DNA of 64,000 nt, taken from contig CAMARR010000001.1 in NCBI GenBank assembly GCA_945860915.1, positions 124,001 through 188,000 of the forward strand. The letters are read 5' to 3'. A model generated the notes under the pieces. That model was not told the origin of the DNA. It saw only the letters and a list, made by a program, of their open reading frames with translations, and did not search any database. Every line of letters begins with the position of its first letter. The stretch's first letter is position 1. Position numbers and translations under genes: made by a program. The DNA is from Candidatus Kuenenia stuttgartensis (GTDB taxonomy: Bacteria > Planctomycetota > GCA-002687715 > CAIWVZ01). This document shows positions 18,632 to 27,568 of this stretch, in pieces.

Positions 18632-19267
18632 ATGGCCATTCCGACTCCTCAGCAATCACGAGTCCTCGACTTCATCCGGCATTTCTTGAGGGATCGGGGA
18701 TTTCCCCCGACTCACGCTGAGATTGCCCTCGGGTTGGGTTTTCGGTCGCCCAATGCGGCCGCTCAGCACGTGCGGCTTCTGGCGAAGAAGGGGCTTCTCG
18801 AAGTCTCTGAAGGGCGCTCCCGGGGAATTCGATTCCCTGAATCGGGAAGTTCAGCAGAGCCGGTGCGCGGACTGCCTGTGATCGGACGCGTCGCTGCAGG
18901 CGCTCCCATCTTGGCCGAGCCTCATGTCGAGTCACACGTCGACGTGGATCCGAGTTTGTTTCATCCTCGCGCCGACTACCTCTTGAGAGTTCGCGGCGAT
19001 TCCATGATCGACGCGGGAATTTTCTCTGGCGACCTCGTCGCTGTTCATCGTACGCCGCAGGTCGAGCCTGGATCCATGGCTGTTGTTCGTCTTGATGACG
19101 AAGTCACCGTGAAGCACTGGCGGCCGAGAGCCGACGGAACGATTGCCCTTGAGCCACGCAATGATGCCTATCAGCCCATCATCGTCGATCCATCGATGAC
19201 TTCTATTTCAATTGAGGGGGCGGTGGTGGGGCTCTTGCGCCTTGGCCTCGCAACGACGCTGCGCTGA
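18632..19267 (+). CDS. lexA: LexA repressor, S24 autoprotease
   Basis: SOS repressor that self-cleaves when RecA filaments form. Residues 1-65 are the winged helix-turn-helix (TPQQSRVLDFIRHFLRDRG; recognition region around SPNAAAQHVRLL). The cleavage site is Ala89-Gly90 in RVAAGAP. The catalytic dyad is Ser124 (RGDSMIDAGI) and Lys161 (DEVTVKHW). GGAGG sits at good spacing before ATG 18632. The stop lies one base before the imuA start, so the repressor heads the mutagenesis operon it presumably controls. A lexA gene heading an imuA-imuB-dnaE2 unit is a known arrangement in several phyla. Confidence 0.95.
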   Translation: MAIPTPQQSRVLDFIRHFLRDRGFPPTHAEIALGLGFRSPNAAAQHVRLLAKKGLLEVSEGRSRGIRFPESGSSAEPVRGLPVIGRVAAGAPILAEPHVESHVDVDPSLFHPRADYLLRVRGDSMIDAGIFSGDLVAVHRTPQVEPGSMAVVRLDDEVTVKHWRPRADGTIALEPRNDAYQPIIVDPSMTSISIEGAVVGLLRLGLATTLR

Positions 19268-19268
19268 A

Positions 19269-19997
19269 ATGACCCATCCAGCCGATGCCGCCACTCTTGC
19301 TCGCCTTCGGGCTGCGATTGCATTCCCTTCGGGGAGTGGCGAACAGCGTTGCCCCACGGGATTTCCAGATCTCGACGAGGCATTAGGCGGAGGTCTTCCG
19401 CGAGATTCATTGACTGAAATCTACACGGCTGCAGCAGGTTCAGGCGTACTCGAAGCCTTGCTCCCTTCATTGGCTCGAGGAAGCAGTCGTTGGCTTACAT
19501 GGATTCATCCTTCCTCGACACCGTATCCACCGGCATTGGCACAGGCTGGATTCGATCTCACTCGTTGGATGCTGGTGCGACCTGCATCAGCGGACGATCA
19601 CCTGTGGTCTATTGAACAATGTTTGCGTTCTCGTGGATGCGATGCCGTTGTTTCTCACCTAACGGACGTGAACGACGGCCAAATGCGTCGTTTCTCGTTG
19701 GCTGCCGAAGAAGGCTCATGTCTGGGTCTTTTGCTTCGTCCGGCGGCCTTGATGTCCCGTCCGTCACCTGCGTCCGTCCGACTTTTTGCAGAGCCTGCGC
19801 CGTCACCTCATCCGGCTCGTCGCCGCATGACTCTGACTGTAGTGCGTTGCCGAGGCCAATCCCAAAACCCTACTTTGACTTTGGAGTGGAACCGTGACCC
19901 GTTGGATCGCCCTTCGTTTTCCCTGGCTTCCGATCGAACGTCTGCAATCCGAATTCCCATCGAAAGGCCCAAGCCCTCTCGTTCTCTACGCGCTTGA
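19269..19997 (+). CDS. imuA: ImuA, RecA-like translesion-synthesis factor
   Basis: Accessory protein of the ImuB-DnaE2 mutasome. The N-terminal region CPTGFPDLDEALGGGLPRDSLTEIY is the family motif preceding a RecA-like core. The expected Walker A loop appears as TAAAGSGVLEALL rather than a canonical GxxxxGKT, as in many ImuA proteins. ATG 19269 follows the lexA stop by one base. The 3' end overlaps imuB by 104 nt, so the last ~34 residues (rich in Arg, Ser and Pro) share DNA with the imuB start; this tail looks less conserved than the rest. Confidence 0.87.
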   Translation: MTHPADAATLARLRAAIAFPSGSGEQRCPTGFPDLDEALGGGLPRDSLTEIYTAAAGSGVLEALLPSLARGSSRWLTWIHPSSTPYPPALAQAGFDLTRWMLVRPASADDHLWSIEQCLRSRGCDAVVSHLTDVNDGQMRRFSLAAEEGSCLGLLLRPAALMSRPSPASVRLFAEPAPSPHPARRRMTLTVVRCRGQSQNPTLTLEWNRDPLDRPSFSLASDRTSAIRIPIERPKPSRSLRA

Positions 19998-21387
19998 TGC
20001 GTCGCGAGAGACGGTGGTTGCCGTTTCCGAACCTGCTTGGCGAACCGGGATTCGCGTGGGGATGAGCGTTACTGCGGCTCGAGCTCTCTGTTCCAAGCTA
20101 CAGATTCTTCCTCACGATGTTGCGGCAGATCGCCGACTGTGGGTGCGTTTCGCCAATCTCTGTCAGCGGGTGACACCCGACATTGTTCTCTCTGCGCCTC
20201 ATGTTCTTCTCCTTGAAGTTGGACGTACGGCCGAGCGTTTCGGAGGAGAGGCCGCTCTCGTTGAACGATTGATTCGGGGCTTTCAGCGACTTGGACATCG
20301 AGCTCGCGTTGGCGTGGCATCCACACCAGCGGCCGCTCGCGCCTTGGCGAAGGCCGGGGGAGAGCAGCCTCGTTTGGCACCGGAAGGGCAGTTGCTGGAG
20401 GTTCTCTCGCCGCTGCCGCACTCCGTATTGGATCTTCCCACTCCCATATTGAAAATTTGTGCGGGACTTGGGCTCCGATCCGTCGGTGATGTAGTGAGTT
20501 TGCCGCGTGCTGATATCGCTACCCGATTTGGGGAGCGTGCCCTCAACGAGATTGATCGCCTCCTTGGGAGATCGGAGGAGCCATTGCGGCGCTTCGTTCC
20601 AGAAATGACCTTCCACGAGCGCGTGGATTTTTCGGCACCCACGGAGTCCATCAGTTCGATTCTCTTCGCCGCCAAGCGACTCATGGATTTGGCAGAAGCA
20701 GAGCTCCTCGGGCGGATGTCGGCTGTCGAATCCTTGACGGTTTCTCTCGAGCCTGCCGCGAAGGGGCCACCATGGTCATTCGAATTGCGTCCCGGCGAGC
20801 CAACCTGCTCATGCCGCCGTTGGCTGAGTCTTTTGCAGCACCGTCTGGAAAAACGAGCTCTCTCGGCACCCGTCGATGCCGTGTCAGTGTCGTTTCAACA
20901 TACGGTTCCGATTCGTATGGATGAGGGGTCTTTGTTTGACGACCCCCGTGCGGGAGTTTTTGCGGAGCAGGCTTCACGCCTGAGGGACCGTCTTGCTTCT
21001 CGAATGGGAGAAGAGCGCGTCTTGGGAGTTGAACTCACAGAAGATCATCGGCCTGAGCGCGCCTTCGTGTTGACGCCGAAGACAATGAATCCACGCTGTT
21101 CGGTCGCACGGCCGACGCATAGCCCGCGTCCGATGATTATCGAAGGGCGTCCCGAGCGGCTTGTAGTCAGAAGCGACGACTCCGGCAGGCCTATCTGTAT
21201 CGAGCAGGGGAGAGATCGCGGACCTATCCGGTGGGCTCGAGGACCGGAGCGCATCGAGGCAGGTTGGTGGGATGGCGGAGACATACGTAGGTCTTATTTC
21301 GAAATCGAAACCTCGATAGGAGCACGCTGGTGGGTCTATCGAGACCTGTCATCTGGCGATTGGCATCGCCACGGCTTGTTTAGTTGA
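19894..21387 (+). CDS. imuB: ImuB, Y-family polymerase-like mutasome hub
   Basis: Catalytically inactive Y-family homologue that links DnaE2 and the sliding clamp. It opens with TRWIALRFPWLPIERL, where active Y-family enzymes have an acidic metal-binding motif, so polymerase activity is not expected. The finger/palm region and a helix-hairpin-helix-like segment (LPTPILKICAGLGLRSVGDVVSLP) follow, then a little-finger-like domain. EGSLF near residue 345 may be the clamp-binding peptide, with Glu where canonical motifs have Gln. The start is GTG at 19894 with GGAG about 8 nt upstream, inside imuA. Length (497 residues) is typical. Confidence 0.9.
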   Translation: MTRWIALRFPWLPIERLQSEFPSKGPSPLVLYALDASRETVVAVSEPAWRTGIRVGMSVTAARALCSKLQILPHDVAADRRLWVRFANLCQRVTPDIVLSAPHVLLLEVGRTAERFGGEAALVERLIRGFQRLGHRARVGVASTPAAARALAKAGGEQPRLAPEGQLLEVLSPLPHSVLDLPTPILKICAGLGLRSVGDVVSLPRADIATRFGERALNEIDRLLGRSEEPLRRFVPEMTFHERVDFSAPTESISSILFAAKRLMDLAEAELLGRMSAVESLTVSLEPAAKGPPWSFELRPGEPTCSCRRWLSLLQHRLEKRALSAPVDAVSVSFQHTVPIRMDEGSLFDDPRAGVFAEQASRLRDRLASRMGEERVLGVELTEDHRPERAFVLTPKTMNPRCSVARPTHSPRPMIIEGRPERLVVRSDDSGRPICIEQGRDRGPIRWARGPERIEAGWWDGGDIRRSYFEIETSIGARWWVYRDLSSGDWHRHGLFS

Positions 21388-21408
21388 CGTGTGCACTGGC
21401 ATTAGGCC

Positions 21409-24400
21409 ATGCCTGAGTTCCCGCCTGATAAAGGTCATCTCCATCCTGTGCGCAGACCTGATAATTCGGTCGTGCACGAAAGAGTGGTGGCACCTGCAAC
21501 AGCATTGCATGTGGTGTCTTGTTTCTCTTTCCATCGCGGAGCTTCCCACCCTGACGAACTTGTCGCCCGCGCAATCGAACTGGGCTATGAATCGCTCGCA
21601 ATCACGGACGTAGGATCCCTCGCTGGTGTGGTGCGCGCTCACGTCGCCGCGAAGGGTACTTCCCTTAAATTGATCATCGGTAGCGAGGTCACTCTCGACG
21701 ACGGCACGACGTTGGTCATTCTCGCAGTGGATCGACTAGCGTATGGAGACCTCACCCGATGCTTGACCGAAGGGCGACGGAGGGCTCCCAAAGGGACTTA
21801 TCTACTTCGTCGCCAAGATATGGAGCGCTTCGGAAAGCGATGGCTTGCGCTCGTTGTCCCTCCTATGGATTTGTCGCTGAATAACGGCCTTTCTAGTTTG
21901 AAGGAACAGCTTGATTGGGCCGGGCGAAGCTTTGAAGGCCGCGTAGGTCTCGCAGTCTCAATGCCTGATGGCGCTGACGATCAAGTCCGAGCGGTTTGTC
22001 TTGCAACCTTGGCGCAGAAGTGTGGAGTGACCCCAGTTGCGGCAACCCCTATTGAAGCCCATGCGAGGGAACGTCGTTCGCTTCGCGACACTCTCTATGC
22101 CATTCGTCACGGTTGTCGCGTAGAGGATTTAGGAAATCGATTGCCTCCGAATTTGATGGCACTGCCGTCGCCCCAAGAATTACACATTGCTTATCAGGGA
22201 CACGAATATCTCTTAGAAAATGCTCTGGAGTTTTCTAGGCGCTGCCAGTTCTCGCTTTCGGAGCTTCGCTACGAATACCCGGTTGAAGGACGCATTGAAG
22301 AACTTGTCCAACTGACACGCCTAGGTGCGAAGGAGCGTTGGCCGCATGGAGTGCCAGAACGTGTGGAAGCCCTGCTTCGGCATGAGTGGGCGCTGATTGC
22401 CGAGCTCGGCTATCAGGACTACTTCTTGACTGTCCATGAGATTGTCGCGTTCGCACGCAGTAGAGGAATTCTCTGTCAGGGCCGCGGAAGCGCGGCGAAT
22501 TCGGCGGTTTGCTATTGCCTTGGGATTACATCCGTCGACCCTGATCGTTTCGACGTTCTATTCGAAAGGTTCATGTCGAAGGACCGCCATGAGCCCCCGG
22601 ATATCGATGTCGATTTTGAGCACGAGCGCCGCGAGGAAGTGCTGCAGCATATTTACACGAAGTATGGACGAGAGCGCGCCGCTCTTACCGCAGTCGTTAT
22701 CACGTATCGGGGACGAAGCGCAGTGCGAGATGTGGGAAAGGCCTTAGGGCTCCCGGAAGATCAGGTGTCGAAGTTGGCGGAAACCCTCCGATGGTGGGAT
22801 CCCGTGGCGTGGCCTAGGCAGCGACTCATCGAAGCTGGATTCGATGCTGACGACCAGAAGCTCCAGCAAGTGATTGCGGTCTCGACTGAGATCCACGGAT
22901 TTCCGCGTCACTTGTCGCAGCACGTGGGGGGGATGGTGATCACGGCAGGGCGACTCGATGACATGGTCCCAATTGAGAATGCCGCGATGGAAGGACGAAC
23001 CGTCGTCGAATGGGACAAGGACGACCTCGATGCGCTTGGCATTCTAAAAATCGATTGCCTTGCGCTCGGAATGCTGACGGCAATTCGACGAGCATTCGAT
23101 GGAATCGCTCGGATTCGCGGAGAGCGCATGGATTTGGCGAGTGTGCCCGCAGAAGATCCCGACGTGTATGACATGGCTTGCGCCGGCGATACAGTCGGCG
23201 TCTTCCAGATTGAAAGTCGTGCGCAGATGTCGATGCTGCCCCGCCTTCAGCCTCGCTGCTTTTATGACCTTGTCATTGAGGTCGCGATTGTTCGCCCCGG
23301 CCCTATCCAGGGCGGAATGGTCCACCCCTATTTGCGACGTCGGGCCGGTGAAGAGCAGGTCACGTTTCCTTCTGAGGACGTGCGCTCAGTCCTCGGCAAG
23401 ACTCTTGGCGTGCCGATCTTTCAGGAACAGGCGATGCGACTCGCCGTGGTTGCAGGCGGATTCACCCCGGGGGAGGCAGACCAGTTGCGCCGCGCGATGG
23501 GGGCTTGGCGTCGCCCTGGACTCCTCAATCAGTTCGGGGAGAAGCTTGTGGTTGGGATGCTTGAGCGCGGGTATGAGAAGGATTTTGCCGATGCGTTGTT
23601 TCGTCAGATCACGGGATTTGGCGAGTATGGATTTCCTGAGAGTCACGCTGCGTCATTTGCCTTGTTGACTTATGTGTCACTTTGGCTGAAAAGGTTTGAG
23701 CCCGCCGCTTTTCTTGTTGCATTGCTCAACAGTCAACCAATGGGTTTCTATGCGCCAGCGCAGCTAGTAACCGACGCACGTCGCCATGGAGTTCTGGTAC
23801 TCCCCATCGATGTGACCGTCAGCGAGGAATCCGCAGTCCTCGAAGTGGACGCTACGTTGCGTCCTCGCGAGGAGTCTAGAGGGCGTAGAGCGTCTGCCTA
23901 TGGAAGGGGTGGCCCCGCCGTTCGCTTGGGATTGGAGCAGATCTCAGGACTCTCGCGACAAGCGATTGCTCGTATTGTGGCTGCCCGCAATGAACGCTCT
24001 TTCGCAACGGTGAACGACGTGTGCCTTCGCGCGGAGCTTCTCCCGAAGGAGTCCTCGCTTCTTGCCGGGGCCGGAGCATTTCGTTCGTTGTCTGCTCATC
24101 GTCGTGGCGCACTTTGGGAAGCAACCTTGCCGCTCCCCAATGCACCGCTTCTTGAGTCAATGCAGGTCTCGGTGATGAATCCAGCCCCGGTTCCCCAGGG
24201 GATTCCCGCCCCCGATCGCGCCGACATCGTGATGGACGATTACTTGCACACCGGGCTTTCCCTCGAAGCGCACGCAGTGTCTCTGTTGCGTCCCGCACTG
24301 GCTGAACTTGGCGCTGTTGAAGCTGCGAGTCTATCGCGGCGTCCTCACCGCTCGCATGTGGCCGTCGCCGGGCTTGTACTTAATCGCCAGCGTCCAGCTA

Positions 24401-24633
24401 CGGCATCAGGGGTGTTGTTCATGACTCTCGAGGATGAAACGGGCGTGGTCAACGTGATTGTGAGACTCGATGTACAGGAGCGATGCCGCGCGGCGCTTCT
24501 TCAAAGTTCGCTGGCGCTCGTTTCTGGGCGCATTGAGAGAGCACACGGCGTAACCCACTTACTCGCTACGGGCGTCAATGATGTCAGCGACCTTCTCGGT
24601 CAGCTACCGCATCAATCCCGCGACTTTCGGTAA
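21409..24633 (+). CDS. dnaE2: error-prone DNA polymerase DnaE2 (ImuC)
   Basis: C-family polymerase alpha paralogue used for damage-induced mutagenesis. A PHP domain begins near residue 38 (CFSFHRGASHPDELVARA, AITDVGSLAGVVR). The catalytic Asp motif PDIDVDF is near residue 397. CQGRGSAANSAVCYCLGI and GVFQIESRAQMSMLPRLQP are characteristic blocks. A helix-hairpin-helix region (LEQISGLSRQAIARIVAAR) and a C-terminal OB-fold (VAGLVLNRQRPATASGVLFMTLEDETG) complete it. The 1074-residue length fits DnaE2 rather than DnaE1. It follows imuB by 21 nt. Confidence 0.95.
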   Translation: MPEFPPDKGHLHPVRRPDNSVVHERVVAPATALHVVSCFSFHRGASHPDELVARAIELGYESLAITDVGSLAGVVRAHVAAKGTSLKLIIGSEVTLDDGTTLVILAVDRLAYGDLTRCLTEGRRRAPKGTYLLRRQDMERFGKRWLALVVPPMDLSLNNGLSSLKEQLDWAGRSFEGRVGLAVSMPDGADDQVRAVCLATLAQKCGVTPVAATPIEAHARERRSLRDTLYAIRHGCRVEDLGNRLPPNLMALPSPQELHIAYQGHEYLLENALEFSRRCQFSLSELRYEYPVEGRIEELVQLTRLGAKERWPHGVPERVEALLRHEWALIAELGYQDYFLTVHEIVAFARSRGILCQGRGSAANSAVCYCLGITSVDPDRFDVLFERFMSKDRHEPPDIDVDFEHERREEVLQHIYTKYGRERAALTAVVITYRGRSAVRDVGKALGLPEDQVSKLAETLRWWDPVAWPRQRLIEAGFDADDQKLQQVIAVSTEIHGFPRHLSQHVGGMVITAGRLDDMVPIENAAMEGRTVVEWDKDDLDALGILKIDCLALGMLTAIRRAFDGIARIRGERMDLASVPAEDPDVYDMACAGDTVGVFQIESRAQMSMLPRLQPRCFYDLVIEVAIVRPGPIQGGMVHPYLRRRAGEEQVTFPSEDVRSVLGKTLGVPIFQEQAMRLAVVAGGFTPGEADQLRRAMGAWRRPGLLNQFGEKLVVGMLERGYEKDFADALFRQITGFGEYGFPESHAASFALLTYVSLWLKRFEPAAFLVALLNSQPMGFYAPAQLVTDARRHGVLVLPIDVTVSEESAVLEVDATLRPREESRGRRASAYGRGGPAVRLGLEQISGLSRQAIARIVAARNERSFATVNDVCLRAELLPKESSLLAGAGAFRSLSAHRRGALWEATLPLPNAPLLESMQVSVMNPAPVPQGIPAPDRADIVMDDYLHTGLSLEAHAVSLLRPALAELGAVEAASLSRRPHRSHVAVAGLVLNRQRPATASGVLFMTLEDETGVVNVIVRLDVQERCRAALLQSSLALVSGRIERAHGVTHLLATGVNDVSDLLGQLPHQSRDFR

Positions 24634-24672
24634 AGAGTGTCTTGACTCACCATCGATTGCATCGGACATTTC

Positions 24673-25590
24673 ATGGTGGACCGACACGCCGGAATCATCA
24701 TTCTTGACAAACCTGTCGGCCCGACGAGCCGTGCGGCGCTTGATATGGTTCAGCGTCGCTTGCGATTGGAGGCGTTGGGACACGCTGGCACGCTTGACCC
24801 CTTGGCTTCAGGGGTCCTCATCGCTCTGATCGGGAAGGCCACCCGACTTCAGTCAGCATTCATGGATGCACAAAAGCGCTACACGGCGGTGGTCCGCTTC
24901 GGTGAGACCTCGCCCACACACGATGGCGAAGTTCCCGCGACGTCAACGGGGATTCCAGTCCCTTATCTCGAGGGGACGGCGCTCGATGCACTCCTTGACC
25001 AGTTCCGTGGAACAATTGTTCAGGTTCCACCGATGCATTCCGCGGTGCGCATCGACGGCAAACGGGCATGGAAGCGCGCGCGGGCAGGAGAGTCACGGGA
25101 GCCCGCAGCGCGTTCGGTGACGATCCACCGACTGATTCGGACGAGCGTTGATGCAACTGACTGGACTCTCGATGTGACGTGTGGTTCCGGCACCTACATC
25201 CGTTCGCTTGCACGTGATTTGGGTGCGGCCCTTGGGTGCGGCGCTCGACTTGTGTCTCTTCGGCGAACTGAAGCGTCGACATTCAAGGTGGAGGATGGAG
25301 TGGCTCCGCTTCGAGCAACGAGTGATCACATTATTCCGCTTGATCGAGCCCTTGCGGCATTCCCTCGCTACGATCTCACCGCTGTGGAGGCCTACAGGCT
25401 TCGGAATGGGCTCCGGATTGCACTGAATCTGGCTCCCTCGGAGTTTCCCTCCTTCGCGTGGTGGCTCGGCAAACCATGGTGTCGCCTCGTAGCCCGAGCA
25501 CCAGAACTCGTCAGAAGCGACCTATTTGTCGGAAGTGATTCCGACATGCCCCCGTTGTCACCCGCCGACGCCCGCTGCGTGCAGGATTAG
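24673..25590 (+). CDS. truB: tRNA pseudouridine(55) synthase TruB
   Basis: Isomerises U55 in the T-loop of tRNA. Catalytic Asp42 lies in GHAGTLDPLASGVL. Other family motifs are ILDKPVGPTS, KRYTAVVRFG, PPMHSAVRIDGKRAW and CGSGTYIRSLARDLG. At 305 residues it has a short C-terminal extension. It starts 39 nt after dnaE2 and may be read through from the SOS operon. The last 33 nt overlap the 3' end of the phosphodiesterase gene on the other strand. Confidence 0.93.
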   Translation: MVDRHAGIIILDKPVGPTSRAALDMVQRRLRLEALGHAGTLDPLASGVLIALIGKATRLQSAFMDAQKRYTAVVRFGETSPTHDGEVPATSTGIPVPYLEGTALDALLDQFRGTIVQVPPMHSAVRIDGKRAWKRARAGESREPAARSVTIHRLIRTSVDATDWTLDVTCGSGTYIRSLARDLGAALGCGARLVSLRRTEASTFKVEDGVAPLRATSDHIIPLDRALAAFPRYDLTAVEAYRLRNGLRIALNLAPSEFPSFAWWLGKPWCRLVARAPELVRSDLFVGSDSDMPPLSPADARCVQD

Positions 25591-26937
25591 ATCACGGAAC
25601 CCTGAAGCGGAGAGGGCGCCGGCGTCATCTAAGCCTGTGTGCCTGAAGTTTGTCATCACCAAAGGGCCATCTCCCGAGGGTGGCGAACGCCTTCCATGGG
25701 TCCCCTTGACGATCGATGGGTCTAGTCCAATCAGATTGAATGTGGTGCGAAAGCCGAGCGACTTTTTCAGCAATCGCCAGGCGGCGCCGAATTTTGGGGC
25801 CGGGTGTTTCGGATCGAACACAAGTTCACATGGGTCATAACCGGGCTTGCGATGGATATCGACGCATCGAGCGAAGTCGGGCGCCTTTGCATCATCAAAC
25901 CATGGGTAGTAAGTGAACCACGCCCCAGTCCTTGCCACGCAAAGTAGTTCACCGCTTCGCGGGTGATCTAACCCCTCGGACGCGAGTGAGGCTCCATCGA
26001 GGATCGACTCGATGTTCGGATCCGTCGCGAGCGCCGCTCTGGCGCGGGCGATATCCGCTCGATCGCGAACGTAGACATGTGCCACCTGATGGTCCGCGAC
26101 GGCAAATGCGCGGGATGCGACAGGGTCGAGGATTTCCCCATCCTCGTTACGTACCGCGAGCAATCCGGCTTCTCGAAGCAGCCGATTCGGGTGAATCACC
26201 GCGCGAGCGGACTCGATCCCATACTCCGACCAGACAATTACTTTGTCGCCACGTGCCGTGGCTTCAGTCAGCATCGGACCGAGAATCCGATCTACCGCGC
26301 CGATCGCGCGCTTGGCCTCGATGGAATCGGGACCAAATCGTTGGAGGTCGTAGTCTAAGTGTGGCACATACACAGAGAGGACATCGACCGATTCGCGCTT
26401 TAAAAGACTTCGCGCGGAGTCGATGATCCATGACGACGACACTTCATTCGCGGTGGGGCCCCAAAAATTGAATAGAGGGAATGTCCCGAGTTCTGCTTGC
26501 AAGGATTCGCGAAGCGTCTCGGGGTGCGTCCAAACATCTGGCAACTTTCTCCCATCGGCCTTGTATTGAGGACGAGGCGTTGCGACGAAGGCACAGGGCG
26601 CTCCCATGGCGTACCAAAGGAACCATCGGGCTACCTTGGATCGAGGACGTCGTCGGCTGATCTCCGTGTGCACGTCCTCGCGTTGGAGAAGTCCGTGGGA
26701 TTGTCGCCAAAGCCAGATCTCTTGGTTCTCACGGAAGTACCAGCCGTTCGCCACGATACCGTGGTCGCGAGGCAGCGTACCGGTGAGGAGTGTTGCCTGC
26801 GATGTACAGGTTACCGCCGGAAATGGACACTCGAGCCTGCGCATTCCCCCCGAGTTTCGAAGTGACTGCAGGTGCGGAGTACTCTCGCCAATCATCGAGG
26901 GGACGAGTCCCACGACGTCCAGAATAATGAGCGCCAT
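25558..26937 (-). CDS. alkaline-phosphatase-superfamily phosphodiesterase, EboF-like
   Basis: Metal-dependent hydrolase of the nucleotide pyrophosphatase/phosphodiesterase group. The N-terminal metal site is LDVVGLVPSMIGESTPHL, with Val-Gly where many members have Asp-Gly. The nucleophile Thr sits in FPAVTCTSQATLLTG, then PRDHGIVANGWY and WLWRQSHGLL; a metal Asp is in VPHLDYDLQRFG and a His in FAVADHQVAH. From memory of the family, the VVGL and WRQS motifs are typical of the phosphodiesterase in ebo clusters. No signal peptide, so probably cytoplasmic. It follows udk by 2 nt. Substrate unknown. Confidence 0.83.
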   Translation of the reverse strand: MALIILDVVGLVPSMIGESTPHLQSLRNSGGMRRLECPFPAVTCTSQATLLTGTLPRDHGIVANGWYFRENQEIWLWRQSHGLLQREDVHTEISRRRPRSKVARWFLWYAMGAPCAFVATPRPQYKADGRKLPDVWTHPETLRESLQAELGTFPLFNFWGPTANEVSSSWIIDSARSLLKRESVDVLSVYVPHLDYDLQRFGPDSIEAKRAIGAVDRILGPMLTEATARGDKVIVWSEYGIESARAVIHPNRLLREAGLLAVRNEDGEILDPVASRAFAVADHQVAHVYVRDRADIARARAALATDPNIESILDGASLASEGLDHPRSGELLCVARTGAWFTYYPWFDDAKAPDFARCVDIHRKPGYDPCELVFDPKHPAPKFGAAWRLLKKSLGFRTTFNLIGLDPSIVKGTHGRRSPPSGDGPLVMTNFRHTGLDDAGALSASGFRDLILHAAGVGG

Positions 26938-26939
26938 GG

Positions 26940-27560
26940 TTAGGCCAAGAACCGCGACATGAGAAGCGAGCGAACAAGGTCAACGGCGACTGTGTTCTCA
27001 CCACCGCGGGGGATGATTACGTCTGCGTAGACTTTCGTCGGCTCGCACCATTCGAGGTGCGACGGCCGCACGGTATCTTCATACTGCTTCAGGACGGACT
27101 CGAGGGAACGTCCTCGTTCGGAAGTATCGCGTCGAATACGTCGGAGAAGACGTAGGTCATCCGGAGTGTCGACGAACACCTTGATGTCGAGGAGTTCTCG
27201 GACCTCCGGGTGCCATAGGACTAGAATGCCCTCAACAACAATCAGTGGCTTCGCCGCAGATAAGATCGTCTCAAATCGTCGATTGTGGCGGACGTAGTCA
27301 TAGACTGGGGTGTCGATTGAGTCGCCGGCGGCGAGCATGCGTAGGTGTGCGATCAACAGATCGAAGTCGAATGATTGGGGATGGTCAAAGTTGACGCGCG
27401 ATCGCTCCTCGAAGTCAAGATCTGAAAGATCGCGATAGTACGAGTCGAGCTCAAGAAGGGTCGAATGCTCGGCGCCAATCGCCTCGCGGACCTTCCGTGA
27501 GATGGATGTTTTTCCTGAGGCGGTGCCGCCGGCAATGCCGACTATAGTTGGGCGGTGCAT
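26940..27560 (-). CDS. udk: uridine kinase
   Basis: Phosphorylates uridine and cytidine in pyrimidine salvage. Walker A is GGTASGKTS near the N-terminus, followed by LLELDSYYRDLSDL and RVNFDHPQSFDFDLL, both signatures of uridine kinases. VEGILVLWHPEVRELLDIKVFVDTPDD is the second core block, and RRIRRDTSERGRSLESVLKQYEDTVRPSHLEWCEPTK the lid region. Length (206 residues) is typical. It lies between a methylation-cycle enzyme and a phosphodiesterase with gaps of 8 and 2 nt, suggesting one operon. Confidence 0.93.
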   Translation of the reverse strand: MHRPTIVGIAGGTASGKTSISRKVREAIGAEHSTLLELDSYYRDLSDLDFEERSRVNFDHPQSFDFDLLIAHLRMLAAGDSIDTPVYDYVRHNRRFETILSAAKPLIVVEGILVLWHPEVRELLDIKVFVDTPDDLRLLRRIRRDTSERGRSLESVLKQYEDTVRPSHLEWCEPTKVYADVIIPRGGENTVAVDLVRSLLMSRFLA

Positions 27561-27568
27561 GCGAGCTC

